Below are positions 51,335 to 60,586 of a stretch of DNA of 64,000 nucleotides, piece by piece. Source of the DNA: Chitinophaga niabensis (GTDB taxonomy: Bacteria > Bacteroidota > Bacteroidia > Chitinophagales > Chitinophagaceae); contig JAFIGY010000020.1 of NCBI GenBank assembly GCA_017849435.1, forward strand, positions 183,425-247,424, written 5' to 3'. Under the pieces are notes generated by a model. It saw only the letters and a list, made by a program, of their open reading frames with translations, made no database searches and was not told where the DNA came from. The first letter of the stretch is position 1. Every line of letters begins with the position of its first letter. Both the position numbers and the translations under genes were made by a program.

Positions 51335-52933
51335 TTATTGTGCTTTGGCCAGCCATAGCGATGCATTCAGATGCAACGCAGGATGGGAGGTGTAACCGGA
51401 AGGCGCATCTCCTGACCAGCCGTTGTGCAGACTGTCGTTGGGATCGCCCGTGCCGTCATCCGCAGGTGAACTGTCACCTACAAACACCACGCGGCCGCTG
51501 CCATATTCCGCCAGCAGCGCCATCACGCCCCAGTTGTTGCCGATGCTGCTGCTCGTACGCCAGAAGAGCCCTTGTACACTGGGGTTGCCGGAAGGATACA
51601 AAGTAGCAGTGGTGCCATTGTAGAAAGCCAGTTTATTGGCGGTTCCCGCGATGCCGTTCAGTACAGCCTGTGCATTGGTATTGGTGCCGGTGTATACTTT
51701 GGAAGAAGGAGATTCACTGATATCAATGGAATCTGCCCGAAAGCCGAAAGGATTGTTGTTGTTCACGCCGTTGTTCGTCATCAGATCGTTGATGATGCGG
51801 GGAGAATCATAACCGTCTCCATCGCGATCCGAAGGGTTATATCCATTAGCGTCTTTCCCCGCCATGTTCTGACCGGTATGATCGGCGATGAGCATCAGTC
51901 CTCCCCCATTGGTCACAAAATTCATGATCGCGGTTTTCTCGGAAGCGGTGTAGAGGTTATTCGGTTCGATGAGGAGGAATACGTCGTAATTGCTGAGGTC
52001 CTGCGGGTTGGAGGCATCTCCGTAGGTGATCTGTGCTCCACGCGGCAATGTTTCCACATAATGCCCCCGTTTCACGAGTTCTATCGCCCATGCGGAAGTA
52101 GCGCCCCGCCAGTAGGTTTCAGGCGTGCCGGCTGTGATGCCGGTGTAAGACGGTGTGGGGAAACGTTGCGCCATGGTTTCCTGCGTTGTGCCACCCGTGT
52201 AAATGGGCACATACTCTGTTCCATCCGCATCGATCTGCCAGTCTGCACTGCCGGCGTTCTGCCGTTTGCTGGCATCGAACAGGAATTTCTTGCCGGTGAT
52301 GCCGCCACCACCACCGCCGCCTGTATTTACAACGATGTCGTCGATGTTGATGCGGGCGGAGCCACCGCTCAGCTTGCGAATCTCCAGGCGTACATTGCCG
52401 CTGAGGTTCAGGTTGAAGGTTTGCGTCTGCAGCGTGCCCGTGGTAGTAACGTTACTGCCGGACTGCGCCCAGGTACTGCCGCCGTTCACGGAATAGAAAA
52501 GACCCCACTGGCTGGCGGCATCGCTGCCATAAGTGCCGTGTTTGACGGTAACGCTGGTGATACCCGTAGTTACATCAAACAACATGGTGATCTTTCCGGA
52601 ATTGCGGACGCGGGCGGACCAGGAGCCGGATTTCAGATCACCGGCCAGGTTCCCGATCAATGCATCATAGAGGTTCCATGATCTGCCATGCAACGTTACA
52701 TCATCTCCCGCGGAAGAACCCGCAGGCGCCACATCATAAGCTGTTTTGGGGCTGGTGGTACCTACTTCGAAATCCTCGGAAAATGCAACGGACGTTGTAG
52801 CGGCCGTAACGGACACACTGCGCTCGAGGGCGTTGGGCGCCGGTTCATGGAGACTTTTCTTACAACTGAAAATGATCAGTACCGTGGTGGATGCAATAGC
52901 CAGGTACGATACGGTTTTGGAAAACAGGGTCAT
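51335..52933 (-). CDS. Lipoprotein with beta-sandwich and glutamine-amidotransferase-like domains
   Basis: The 532-residue product has a lipoprotein signal (SYLAIASTTVLIIFSCKKS, lipobox ending Cys24). Residues about 50-205 form a beta-rich domain seen in secreted Bacteroidota proteins (FSEDFEVGTTSPKTAYDVAPAGSSAGDD, GSWSARVRNSGKITMLFDV). A short Gly-rich linker follows (GGGGGGITGKK). Residues about 220-532 look like a class I glutamine-amidotransferase/ThuA-like fold (DVFLLIEPNNLYTASEKTAIMNFVTNGGGLMLIADHTG, GVMALLAEYGSGRVVFVGDSSPADDGTGDP). No catalytic Cys is apparent. It probably faces the outside. Role unknown. Confidence 0.82.
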   Translation of the reverse strand: MTLFSKTVSYLAIASTTVLIIFSCKKSLHEPAPNALERSVSVTAATTSVAFSEDFEVGTTSPKTAYDVAPAGSSAGDDVTLHGRSWNLYDALIGNLAGDLKSGSWSARVRNSGKITMLFDVTTGITSVTVKHGTYGSDAASQWGLFYSVNGGSTWAQSGSNVTTTGTLQTQTFNLNLSGNVRLEIRKLSGGSARINIDDIVVNTGGGGGGGITGKKFLFDASKRQNAGSADWQIDADGTEYVPIYTGGTTQETMAQRFPTPSYTGITAGTPETYWRGATSAWAIELVKRGHYVETLPRGAQITYGDASNPQDLSNYDVFLLIEPNNLYTASEKTAIMNFVTNGGGLMLIADHTGQNMAGKDANGYNPSDRDGDGYDSPRIINDLMTNNGVNNNNPFGFRADSIDISESPSSKVYTGTNTNAQAVLNGIAGTANKLAFYNGTTATLYPSGNPSVQGLFWRTSSSIGNNWGVMALLAEYGSGRVVFVGDSSPADDGTGDPNDSLHNGWSGDAPSGYTSHPALHLNASLWLAKAQ

Positions 52934-53070
52934 GACAATACGGATTTGATGTTGATCTTGGATGTAGTTACAAGTGCTCAGGTCAAAAACTCACTATCGC
53001 AAATTTGATCCAAAGCACTTGAATCCTCACAAACTCCGTATTAAGATTATATTAATCTTCCCTATATCCT

Positions 53071-55569
53071 TTACTGGCCTACCATAAACACGGCATTGCC
53101 AAAAAGCAGCTTTCCGTTTTCCCAGAAACTTCTGAACAGGGGATTGTCCATTAACAGTACCAGCTCTCCCGATCCCATTTCTTTTACGCCGAAGAGCAGG
53201 CCGTCTTTCAGTTTAACTTTTGTTTGCGCACCTACAAAACCGGTGAGATAATCTTCTTTCTTCAGTACACCCACATTCCATCCACCGGACTCAAAATATT
53301 CCAGCAGTTTGTCATTCAACTTGAGGGTATAATAGTAATCGGGATAACCGAATGCAAGCGGATGTGTCTGATCAAGATGCACTTTATAAATAGCGCCCGG
53401 AATGATCTGTTTCACGCTTTCTCTTTCCCTGTTGGCATAGGGTTTCAGTGCGGTGTAAGGATCTTTCTTCTCTGCATCCTTCTTGTCCTTCTCTTCTTCC
53501 TTCTTTACTTTGAAACCCCAGTCTCCCTGCGCCAGCTGACCAACGGCATCTTCTATGGCGATCAGCCGTCCGCCGCCATTCACCCAGTCTTTCAATCTTT
53601 CCGTTACGCTCTTGTCATTCAGTGTTGCATAATAACCATCGGGCATTATCAGCACATCGATTTCTTTGAGGTTGACATTATACAAGCTGGCGGCGTTCAA
53701 TACGGTAATGGGATATTCGATTTGTTGCTCGAAGAAATGCCATATCTCTCCCATTCCCAGTGAGGACACGCCATCGCCTGCCAGTACTGCTACTTTCGGT
53801 TTTTTGATAAAACGTATTTTGTCAGACCCGAAATCCGCGCCTTTATCTACAAAACCGGTAGGCACTTTGATCAGCGAAACGCCCATCTTCACAGCCAACG
53901 CGGGAATAGCCTCCAACGAATGGTTGCCTGCTTTTGTGATCACCAGTGTACCGGCCGGGTAAGATTTGCCACCGAGGGTGAAGGGGGCTTCCGAATACCG
54001 GACGTTGATGTTGCGGTTCAGCAGGGCTACCAGGAATTTCAGGTCCTTAGTACTGTTCCAGGGTGCGAGATAAGCGTACGTGTTGCCACCGGCAGGTTCC
54101 GCCTGTGCGGCTTTCGCAGGAGCTTCCGTAGTGGCGGGCGCTACATGTTGTTTCAGTGCATATGCCGGCAGGCCATAGGCATAGGGTAAAGCCCAGGCAG
54201 TGATATCGTATGTAACGGAGTCGGTTAAACGAGCCACCGGTTCAAACAATACGCGTACGAGATTGGAACGGGGCTGAAAGGTGCTGATCACGAGGTCTTC
54301 TTTCTCGATCGTGAAATTTTCCGTTTTGCCGGTAAAATAATTGAATCCGTTGCTGCCGGTACTGCCGGCCGCAAATCCTGCCACGATATTATTCCGCTTC
54401 AGTGTCTCTGCCAGTGAAAGCAACTTCTCCGGGTTACCGGCAGCTTTTACCACAAAGGTTTTATACTCGCCGGAAGGTTTGGTTTGTGCATCGTTGAAGT
54501 ATTTCGCGAATTCATTCACCAGCTTGCCGGCATTGGCAGCGGATACTTCTATGGTGGCGATACCGGTAGTATAATGATGTTCCATCCGGTCTTTCAGCGT
54601 GAGCGTATCTCCCTGACGGGTTTTGATGGCCAGTCCGGCGCGACCGCTTCCACCCTGTTCGTAGGTCATGCCAATGGCGCCATTATAAGTAGGATAGGTA
54701 TCGCCGTAACTCGGATAGAACAGGTCGAATTGTTCTTTGGTGAAATACAACCAGCCTTTGGCATCGAAATATTCAGCGTTATGTTTTCCGATCTGCGTTT
54801 GAAAATCACGCTGCCATGCGGTAACAGCATCATGCAAAGGTTCCGCCGCCGGAGCAAAGTAATAAGGCGCATCTACACCCTGTTCGTGAAAATCCACATG
54901 CACCTGTGGCATCCAGCGGTTGTATTGTGCTACGCGCTGCCGGGATTCTGTTTGTGTTTGCCAGGCCCAGTCGCGGTTCAGATCGAAATAATAGTGGTTG
55001 GCGCGTCCTCCGGGCCAGGGTTCGTAATGCTCCCGGGCATAGGGGGTAGCATCGAACGGTTTGCTGCGCACAGCGTTGTAGAAGTTCACGTAGCGTTCCC
55101 TTCCGTCCGGGTTAAGGCAAGGATCGATGATCACTACTGCGTTCTGTAACAGATCTTTCCGGTCAGTGATCAGCGCGTACAAAGTTTTCATGGAAGCTTC
55201 GGTGGACACGGCTTCGTTGCCATGTACATTATAGCTCAGCCAAACGATCACGGGCATATCCTTCCGGCCTTTACCGGTTACCACGTCCAGGTTATTCTGC
55301 CGGATCTCCTCCAGCCTGGCCATGTTCTCCGGAGAGGCTACAATAGCCATCAGCAATGGTCTGCCTTCATATGTTTCCCCATAGGTTTCCAGTTTGACCG
55401 TTTTGTTAGTGGCGGCCACCTGTCTGAAATAATCCACCACCTTGAAATGCGGTGTGAATCGGGTTCCCAGCGGGTATTGCAGGAAGTCTGAGGGTGAGGG
55501 GGCGGTTTGTGCGAAAGTAGAAAGTATGGTACCGGATAACAGTGTGAGCGTTAATAAAATATGCCTCAT
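53071..55569 (-). CDS. M14 family zinc carboxypeptidase with C-terminal amidotransferase-like domain
   Basis: The 832-residue protein has a signal peptide (RHILLTLTLLSGTILSTFA). The M14 domain shows the zinc motif SYNVHGNEAVSTEASMKTLYAL and substrate-binding LNPDGRERYVNFYNAV. Also present are HVDFHEQGVDAPYYFAP and the catalytic-Glu region MTYEQGGSG. The C-terminal 300 residues look like another glutamine-amidotransferase-like domain (VLIMPDGYYATLNDKSVTERLKDWVNGGGRLIAIEDAVG). This two-domain M14 type is known in Bacteroidota. It probably degrades peptides outside the cell or in the periplasm. Confidence 0.92.
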   Translation of the reverse strand: MRHILLTLTLLSGTILSTFAQTAPSPSDFLQYPLGTRFTPHFKVVDYFRQVAATNKTVKLETYGETYEGRPLLMAIVASPENMARLEEIRQNNLDVVTGKGRKDMPVIVWLSYNVHGNEAVSTEASMKTLYALITDRKDLLQNAVVIIDPCLNPDGRERYVNFYNAVRSKPFDATPYAREHYEPWPGGRANHYYFDLNRDWAWQTQTESRQRVAQYNRWMPQVHVDFHEQGVDAPYYFAPAAEPLHDAVTAWQRDFQTQIGKHNAEYFDAKGWLYFTKEQFDLFYPSYGDTYPTYNGAIGMTYEQGGSGRAGLAIKTRQGDTLTLKDRMEHHYTTGIATIEVSAANAGKLVNEFAKYFNDAQTKPSGEYKTFVVKAAGNPEKLLSLAETLKRNNIVAGFAAGSTGSNGFNYFTGKTENFTIEKEDLVISTFQPRSNLVRVLFEPVARLTDSVTYDITAWALPYAYGLPAYALKQHVAPATTEAPAKAAQAEPAGGNTYAYLAPWNSTKDLKFLVALLNRNINVRYSEAPFTLGGKSYPAGTLVITKAGNHSLEAIPALAVKMGVSLIKVPTGFVDKGADFGSDKIRFIKKPKVAVLAGDGVSSLGMGEIWHFFEQQIEYPITVLNAASLYNVNLKEIDVLIMPDGYYATLNDKSVTERLKDWVNGGGRLIAIEDAVGQLAQGDWGFKVKKEEEKDKKDAEKKDPYTALKPYANRERESVKQIIPGAIYKVHLDQTHPLAFGYPDYYYTLKLNDKLLEYFESGGWNVGVLKKEDYLTGFVGAQTKVKLKDGLLFGVKEMGSGELVLLMDNPLFRSFWENGKLLFGNAVFMVGQ

Positions 55570-55599
55570 AGCGTTTGTTGTATTCAGCTAATATAGCAT

Positions 55600-55637
55600 A
55601 AAAAAGGAGGACGGGCACAGGTACCCTCCTCCTTTTT
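55600..55637 (-). terminator. Terminator of the small secreted protein gene
   Basis: AAAAAGGAGGA and TCCTCCTTTTT pair over 11 bp with a 15-nt loop. On the minus strand it ends in a T-run, 10 bp after the stop codon at 55648. Confidence 0.85.
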
Positions 55638-55647
55638 GGAAATATCA

Positions 55648-56097
55648 TTAGTAATATCCCAACCAGAATTCGTAATTGGAACCGAACACAGGCTGATGGC
55701 TGAAGGTATAACTACCCGCTGCCGTCACATTTTTCGCTTCCACCAATACGCCGTCCTGCAACAAATGCAACTTCTCTCCACCGCGCATATTGCCGCTGAT
55801 GGAAACGGAAATAGTGCTCACTTCCCAATAGGTGTCGTTCCAGGCGAATATATCTCCGCCACAAACATCTGCCTGCAGGAAAAGCGGGAAAAATCCATAC
55901 ACATTCGTGATACAGATATCACTGTGCATCGTCGAATTCATGACGGATACATAACCGCCATCAACAACGGCCTGCTTCGAAGGTATCTTCAGGGTGCTCA
56001 GCCGGCTGTAATCCAGCGTGGCGGTACGGTTAGGGGCCTCTTGCGCGTACGCGGACACAGCGCTGCCCATCAGCAACAATAAAAAGAGCTTTTTCAT
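55648..56097 (-). CDS. Small secreted protein, unknown
   Basis: The 149-residue product has a signal peptide (KKLFLLLLMGSAVSAYA, cleavage before QEAP). The mature part has conserved-looking elements (CITNVYGFFPLFLQADVCGGDIFAWNDTYWEVSTISVSISG, a pair of Cys that could bridge) and ends aromatic (FWLGYY). The family is not recognised. It is flanked by its own promoter (56200-56231) and terminator, so it is a single-gene unit. Confidence 0.75.
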   Translation of the reverse strand: MKKLFLLLLMGSAVSAYAQEAPNRTATLDYSRLSTLKIPSKQAVVDGGYVSVMNSTMHSDICITNVYGFFPLFLQADVCGGDIFAWNDTYWEVSTISVSISGNMRGGEKLHLLQDGVLVEAKNVTAAGSYTFSHQPVFGSNYEFWLGYY

Positions 56098-56199
56098 AGA
56101 ACTACATGTTTAAAGTGAATAAATAAAGAGACAGATTGGGTTAAGATGATATGCTACGGCGAGTTCCACCATTCAAAACAGGGATCACAGGAATAAATA

Positions 56200-56231
56200 C
56201 AAACATAGGTTTACCAGAGTAGCTGATCAAA
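56200..56231 (-). promoter_or_regulatory. Bacteroidota-type promoter of the small secreted protein gene
   Basis: On the minus strand TTTG (56231-56228), a 20-nt spacer and TATGTTTG (56207-56200) match the consensus. The predicted leader is about 95 nt. Confidence 0.72.
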
Positions 56232-56312
56232 TTGACGAATCGAACTTACGATAACATCTGTTGTTATACAAGTAGTTTAATTCAGGAAAATTTTTATTTT
56301 CTCGAAAAGATA

Positions 56313-58721
56313 TCATTCAGACCGCAGAGATGTGACCGGGTTTACCAGCGCGGCTTTTATCGACTGAACACCCACCGTGAGCATGGCGATGATCATTATG
56401 AACAGTCCGGCTGTGCCAAAGATCCACCATTGTATGCTGATCCGATAGGTAAAATCCTGCAGCCAGCGATCCATCACATACCAGGTAAGTGGCGTAGCGA
56501 TGAGGAGAGAGATAGCCACCAGACCGATGAACCCCCTCGACAGCAAACCCACTATATTCCCCACAGAAGCCCCCAACACTTTGCGTATCCCGATCTCCTT
56601 GCTGCGCCTCGTGATGTTATAGGCCGTCAGGCCAAGGATGCCGAGGCAGGTAATGAACAACGTAAACCCTGAAAAGATCGTCACGATCTTCCCGAACTGA
56701 TCATCCGCTTTATACTGCTCATCAAACAACTGGTTCATGAAATGGTATTCAAAAGGATAACCGGGATGTAACTGCGTCCAGATACGCTCTATCTGCGCCA
56801 CGCTTTGCCGTATATCCGGCGTATGCAGCCTGATGGCGTAAAAGTTCAGCGCCTGGTCCCCCAGCGGCGCATACCGGTTGATCATGGGCAGAATGGCCCC
56901 TTTGAGGGACTGCTGGTGATAGTCTTCCACCACCCCTGCAATGATCGAATAAGGGCGGTTGTAGTACTGGAGGTTAATCCTGCCGCCTACCGCTGCAGCC
57001 GGACTGCTAAAACCGAACAACCTGGCAGCTTCCCGGCTGATGATGATCTCTCCGCCAGAGGCCTCACCACCTAAAAAATTACGCCCTGCTAAAAGTTTGA
57101 GATTCATCAAAGGCAGAAAAGCCGAATCCACTTTGTAATCGTAAAAATTGTATCCGTTCCCTTTATCCGAGCCATACTGGCTGAGGCCGCTCATCGTATT
57201 CAGTTCGTACAGGCTCACGCCGGGCAGGCTCCCGGATGCCGACGCATGCTGCACATACGGTAATGCCCTGACGCTGTTCAGGAAAACTTCCCGTTGCCGG
57301 TGGCGGAATGAATCGCTGGGCGCTTCCGCAAGATTCCGGACTACTAACACTTCTTCCGCATTCACGCCAAGATCCTGGTTGCGCATGTGAGACAATTGAC
57401 GGAATACGATGAGACTGGCAGACAACACAATCAGCGCCGCGGTGAATTGCCCTGTCACCAATACTTTCCTGAACAACACTCCTTTCGGAGAACTTGTCGA
57501 CATCCGCCTCGTCACACTCGCCGGAGATACGGCGGACAACACAAATGCCGGATAAAATCCCGAAGCCAGGCAACTGAACAGGAATATCGCTGCAGCGGTC
57601 AACCAGAAAGACGGTGTGCTGAAAAGCTCATTCCCTATCGGTCTTCCGGTGATCGCAGCAAAGCGGGGCAATAGCAAGGCCGCTATCAGCAATGCCAAAG
57701 CCAGTGCCAACAGATTCATCAGCACATTTTCCGTCATGAACTGCCTGATCAGCGATATCCGGGAAGAGCCCAGCGCTTTTCTGATGCCGGTTTCCTTCAT
57801 CCTTTCGGCCGACCGGGCGGTGGTCAGGTTGATATAATTCACGGCTCCCACCAGCAGCACCATAATTGCTACGATAGTCAGGAACTGCACCGTTTTCAGG
57901 TCGCCGTTCATTTCCGGTTCAAAAGGTTTATGGGAAAGCAGGTGAATATCTTTCATTGGCGCAGCCACCATTTTTTCCTTCCGGACCTTTTCCCTCGAAA
58001 GTTTCTCCAGCTTGCGGTTAAAGGCGGCAAGATCTGCATGGGGCAGCAGTTCTACATAGGTATAGTTATTGTTGCCATTCCAGGAATTCTCATCTACTTC
58101 TTTCAACTTTACAAGGGAGGAGAAAGAAACCAGCATGTCAAACTTCAGATGGGTGTTAGGGGGTACGTCCCGCATCACGCCGGTAACGGTATACAGGTTT
58201 CCTCCGTCCGTGAACGTTTTGCCTCTGGCCGGCGTATTACCGAACATGCGTTTCGCCAGCGTTTCCGTTAACACGGCCTGCATGGGCGCATTCAGGGCTT
58301 CGGATGAGCGGCCTTCAATGAACTGGTAGCTGAACAACGAGAACATGGACGGGTCCACAGCATAGGCTCTGTTGATCCGGTACATCCTGTCCCCGGCCCG
58401 GAGTTGCACCGCTCCATCCATCTGCTGCACCCGCACATAGTCTGCCACTTCCGGCATGTCTCTCTTCAGCAGCGGTCCTAATGGGGGATGCGTCTCACAA
58501 TCCGAGGTTACATACTCGGCTCCCTTGTAAAGGTCCAGCGTAATGCGGTACAGATGATCTTTTTTCTGATGGAAGTTCTCATAACTGTATTCAAACCGTA
58601 CATAACTGATGATCAGCAGAAATGCTGCCACAGATAAGGCGAGCCCTGCGATGTTGATCAGCGTATACAATTTGTCTTTTTTGATATTCCGCCAGGCGAT
58701 CTTCAGGTAATTTACCAGCAT
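56313..58721 (-). CDS. MacB/FtsX-type ABC transporter permease
   Basis: The product is 802 residues from ATG 58721 (MLVNYLKIAWRNIKKDK), supported by the predicted transcription start near 58740. Longer frames to 58745 or 58766 would start at or before it. It has two halves, each with a membrane region and a periplasmic MacB-like domain. The motifs are NIAGLALSVAAFLLIISYVRFEYSYENFH, RMKETGIRKALGSSRISLIRQF, and late KEIGIRKVLGASVGNIVGLLSRGFIGLVA. Such FtsX-like permeases drive mechanotransmission with an ATPase encoded elsewhere; no ATPase gene adjoins. The substrate is unknown. Confidence 0.92.
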   Translation of the reverse strand: MLVNYLKIAWRNIKKDKLYTLINIAGLALSVAAFLLIISYVRFEYSYENFHQKKDHLYRITLDLYKGAEYVTSDCETHPPLGPLLKRDMPEVADYVRVQQMDGAVQLRAGDRMYRINRAYAVDPSMFSLFSYQFIEGRSSEALNAPMQAVLTETLAKRMFGNTPARGKTFTDGGNLYTVTGVMRDVPPNTHLKFDMLVSFSSLVKLKEVDENSWNGNNNYTYVELLPHADLAAFNRKLEKLSREKVRKEKMVAAPMKDIHLLSHKPFEPEMNGDLKTVQFLTIVAIMVLLVGAVNYINLTTARSAERMKETGIRKALGSSRISLIRQFMTENVLMNLLALALALLIAALLLPRFAAITGRPIGNELFSTPSFWLTAAAIFLFSCLASGFYPAFVLSAVSPASVTRRMSTSSPKGVLFRKVLVTGQFTAALIVLSASLIVFRQLSHMRNQDLGVNAEEVLVVRNLAEAPSDSFRHRQREVFLNSVRALPYVQHASASGSLPGVSLYELNTMSGLSQYGSDKGNGYNFYDYKVDSAFLPLMNLKLLAGRNFLGGEASGGEIIISREAARLFGFSSPAAAVGGRINLQYYNRPYSIIAGVVEDYHQQSLKGAILPMINRYAPLGDQALNFYAIRLHTPDIRQSVAQIERIWTQLHPGYPFEYHFMNQLFDEQYKADDQFGKIVTIFSGFTLFITCLGILGLTAYNITRRSKEIGIRKVLGASVGNIVGLLSRGFIGLVAISLLIATPLTWYVMDRWLQDFTYRISIQWWIFGTAGLFIMIIAMLTVGVQSIKAALVNPVTSLRSE

Positions 58722-58749
58722 GCGGCCATTTTTGTTTATGTTCATCCGC

Positions 58750-58766
58750 TGCAATAAAACTGCCAA
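58750..58766 (-). promoter_or_regulatory. Sigma-54 promoter of the ABC permease gene
   Basis: The minus strand reads TTGGCAGTTTTATTGCA: GG and GC are separated by exactly 10 nt as in -24/-12 elements, with TGGCA and TTGC both matching. It predicts a start near 58740 and a leader of about 19 nt to ATG 58721. Confidence 0.72.
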
Positions 58767-58818
58767 ACATCAGGATGAGCCTGCCATGGCAGTTTACGTA
58801 TTTCATATTCCGTACACC

Positions 58819-58855
58819 TGTCCGATTTCGGACATCGGTTGTCCGGATTCGGATA
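58819..58855. promoter_or_regulatory. Tandem palindromic activator sites
   Basis: TGTCCGATTTCGGACA (58819-58834) is a palindrome with 7-bp arms and a 2-nt centre. TGTCCGGATTCGGATA (58840-58855) is a near copy. Centres are 21 bp apart, two helical turns. They lie about 80-115 bp upstream of the predicted sigma-54 start, as expected for an NtrC-type activator. Confidence 0.7.
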
Positions 58856-58892
58856 AATGTTATTTTAGCAGGCAAATAATTTTTTACTGCTT

Positions 58893-60584
58893 ATGCGCTC
58901 CGGTTTTCTTGTCGCCCTGCTTTCCCTTCCCGTACTTGCCAATGCACAGGTGAAGATCGACCCGTATCATTATACTATTGATAAACACCTTAAAGCCCGC
59001 AAGTGCGCGGTTGTATCCGCACATCCGCTGGCCAGCCGGGTGGGCGTGCTGGTGATGCAGCAGGGAGGGAATGCGGTAGATGCGGCCATCGCCACACAAC
59101 TGGCGCTTGCCGTGGTGTATCCGCAGGCGGGGAATCTCGGTGGCGGAGGTTTCCTCGTGGCACAGCTGCAGAACGGCCCGTCCCTCGCCATCGACTACCG
59201 CGAAATGGCGCCGGCCGCCGCCCATCGGAATATGTATATCGATGATAACGGGAATGTACAAACGAAGAAAAGCCTGGATGGCCACCTCGCCCCTGGCGTA
59301 CCCGGTACCGTAGCCGGGCTCTTCGCCGCACACACGCATGCCCGCCTGCCTTTCGCGAAGCTCGCAGCCCCCGCCATCATGCTCGCGGAAAAGGGGTTTG
59401 TGATCACGGAAGCGGAAGCGTCCGGACTCAACAAGCTGCGCGAAGATTTCCTCCGGCTCAACACCATGCCCACCGCTTTTGTCAGGAATACGCCCTGGAA
59501 GGCCGGCGACACACTCGTGCAAAAAGACCTGGCCCGCACCCTGCGGCTCATCGCACAAAAAGGCGCGAAAGGGTTCTATGAGGGAGAGACTGCCGCTAAA
59601 ATAACCGCGGAAATGAAACGTGGGCACGGGATCATCACGGAAGCCGATCTCAGGGGCTATCGCGCCGTGGAGCGGAAGCCGGTGCGTTTCGGGTTCAGGG
59701 GATATACGGTGCTCACCATGCCACTGCCCGGTAGTGGTATCGTTTTGCAGCAAATGCTGGGAATGGTGGAGGAGCAACCGTTGGAACAGTGGGGATTTCA
59801 CAGCGCCCGCAGCGCGCAACTGATGATAGAAGCGGAACGGCGGGCGTATGCAGACCGTGCGAGGTATCTCGGGGATGCGGATTTTGTAAAAGTTCCCGTT
59901 GCAACGTTAACGGATAAACGGTACCTCGAGACCCGGATGGCTTCCTTCACGCCGGGAAAAGCTTCCAACAGTGAAGACGTCGGCGCCGGCGAAGTGCCTT
60001 ATGAAAGTCCGCAGACCACCCATCTTTCCGTGTTAGACGCCGCCGGAAATGCCGTATCTGTAACCACCACGCTGAACGCCAGCTATGGCAGCAGACTTGT
60101 GGCCGGCGGAACGGGCGTTATCCTGAACAATGAAATGGACGATTTCAGCGCAAAGCCCGGTAGTCCCAATATGTATGGCCTCGTAGGCACAGAAGCCAAT
60201 GCCATTGCACCGCACAAACGCATGCTCAGCTCTATGACGCCCACCATCGTGCTGAAGAACGGGCAGCCCGTACTGATCACCGGCACGCCAGGCGGTTCTA
60301 CCATCACCACATCCGTATTCCAGACCTTGCTGAACGTGCTGGTATTCGGACTGGATGCATCCACCGCCGTAAATGCCCCGAAATTCCATCACCAATGGCT
60401 TCCTGATCAGGTATATGTGGAAAAGGACTTCCCTGACAGCACCGCGCAGGCGCTGGAAAAAATGGGTTACAAGATCATGAAGAGGGCTGCCATCGGCAGA
60501 ACCGAACTGATCCGGGTACTGCCCGGCGGACGGTTGGAGGCCGTGGGAGACAAACGGGGAGACGACAGTGCCGCGGGAAATTAG
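58893..60584 (+). CDS. ggt: Gamma-glutamyltransferase
   Basis: The 563-residue enzyme cleaves glutathione and transfers gamma-glutamyl groups. It has a signal peptide (RSGFLVALLSLPVLANA). The family landmarks are VSAHPLASRVGVLVMQQGGNAVDAAIATQLALAVVYPQAGNLGGGGF and the autocleavage/nucleophile site PQTTHLSVLD, with Thr375 as the probable nucleophile. The substrate-loop motifs VTTTLNASYGSRLVAGGTGVILNNEMDDFS and LSSMTPTIVLKNGQPVLITGTPGGSTI follow. Length is normal. It is divergent from the ABC permease. Confidence 0.96.
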   Translation: MRSGFLVALLSLPVLANAQVKIDPYHYTIDKHLKARKCAVVSAHPLASRVGVLVMQQGGNAVDAAIATQLALAVVYPQAGNLGGGGFLVAQLQNGPSLAIDYREMAPAAAHRNMYIDDNGNVQTKKSLDGHLAPGVPGTVAGLFAAHTHARLPFAKLAAPAIMLAEKGFVITEAEASGLNKLREDFLRLNTMPTAFVRNTPWKAGDTLVQKDLARTLRLIAQKGAKGFYEGETAAKITAEMKRGHGIITEADLRGYRAVERKPVRFGFRGYTVLTMPLPGSGIVLQQMLGMVEEQPLEQWGFHSARSAQLMIEAERRAYADRARYLGDADFVKVPVATLTDKRYLETRMASFTPGKASNSEDVGAGEVPYESPQTTHLSVLDAAGNAVSVTTTLNASYGSRLVAGGTGVILNNEMDDFSAKPGSPNMYGLVGTEANAIAPHKRMLSSMTPTIVLKNGQPVLITGTPGGSTITTSVFQTLLNVLVFGLDASTAVNAPKFHHQWLPDQVYVEKDFPDSTAQALEKMGYKIMKRAAIGRTELIRVLPGGRLEAVGDKRGDDSAAGN

Positions 60585-60586
60585 TT

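Noticed and set aside
58722-58766. Longer N-terminus of the ABC permease
   Set aside because: Start codons at 58766 and 58745 lie within or before the predicted sigma-54 promoter and transcription start.
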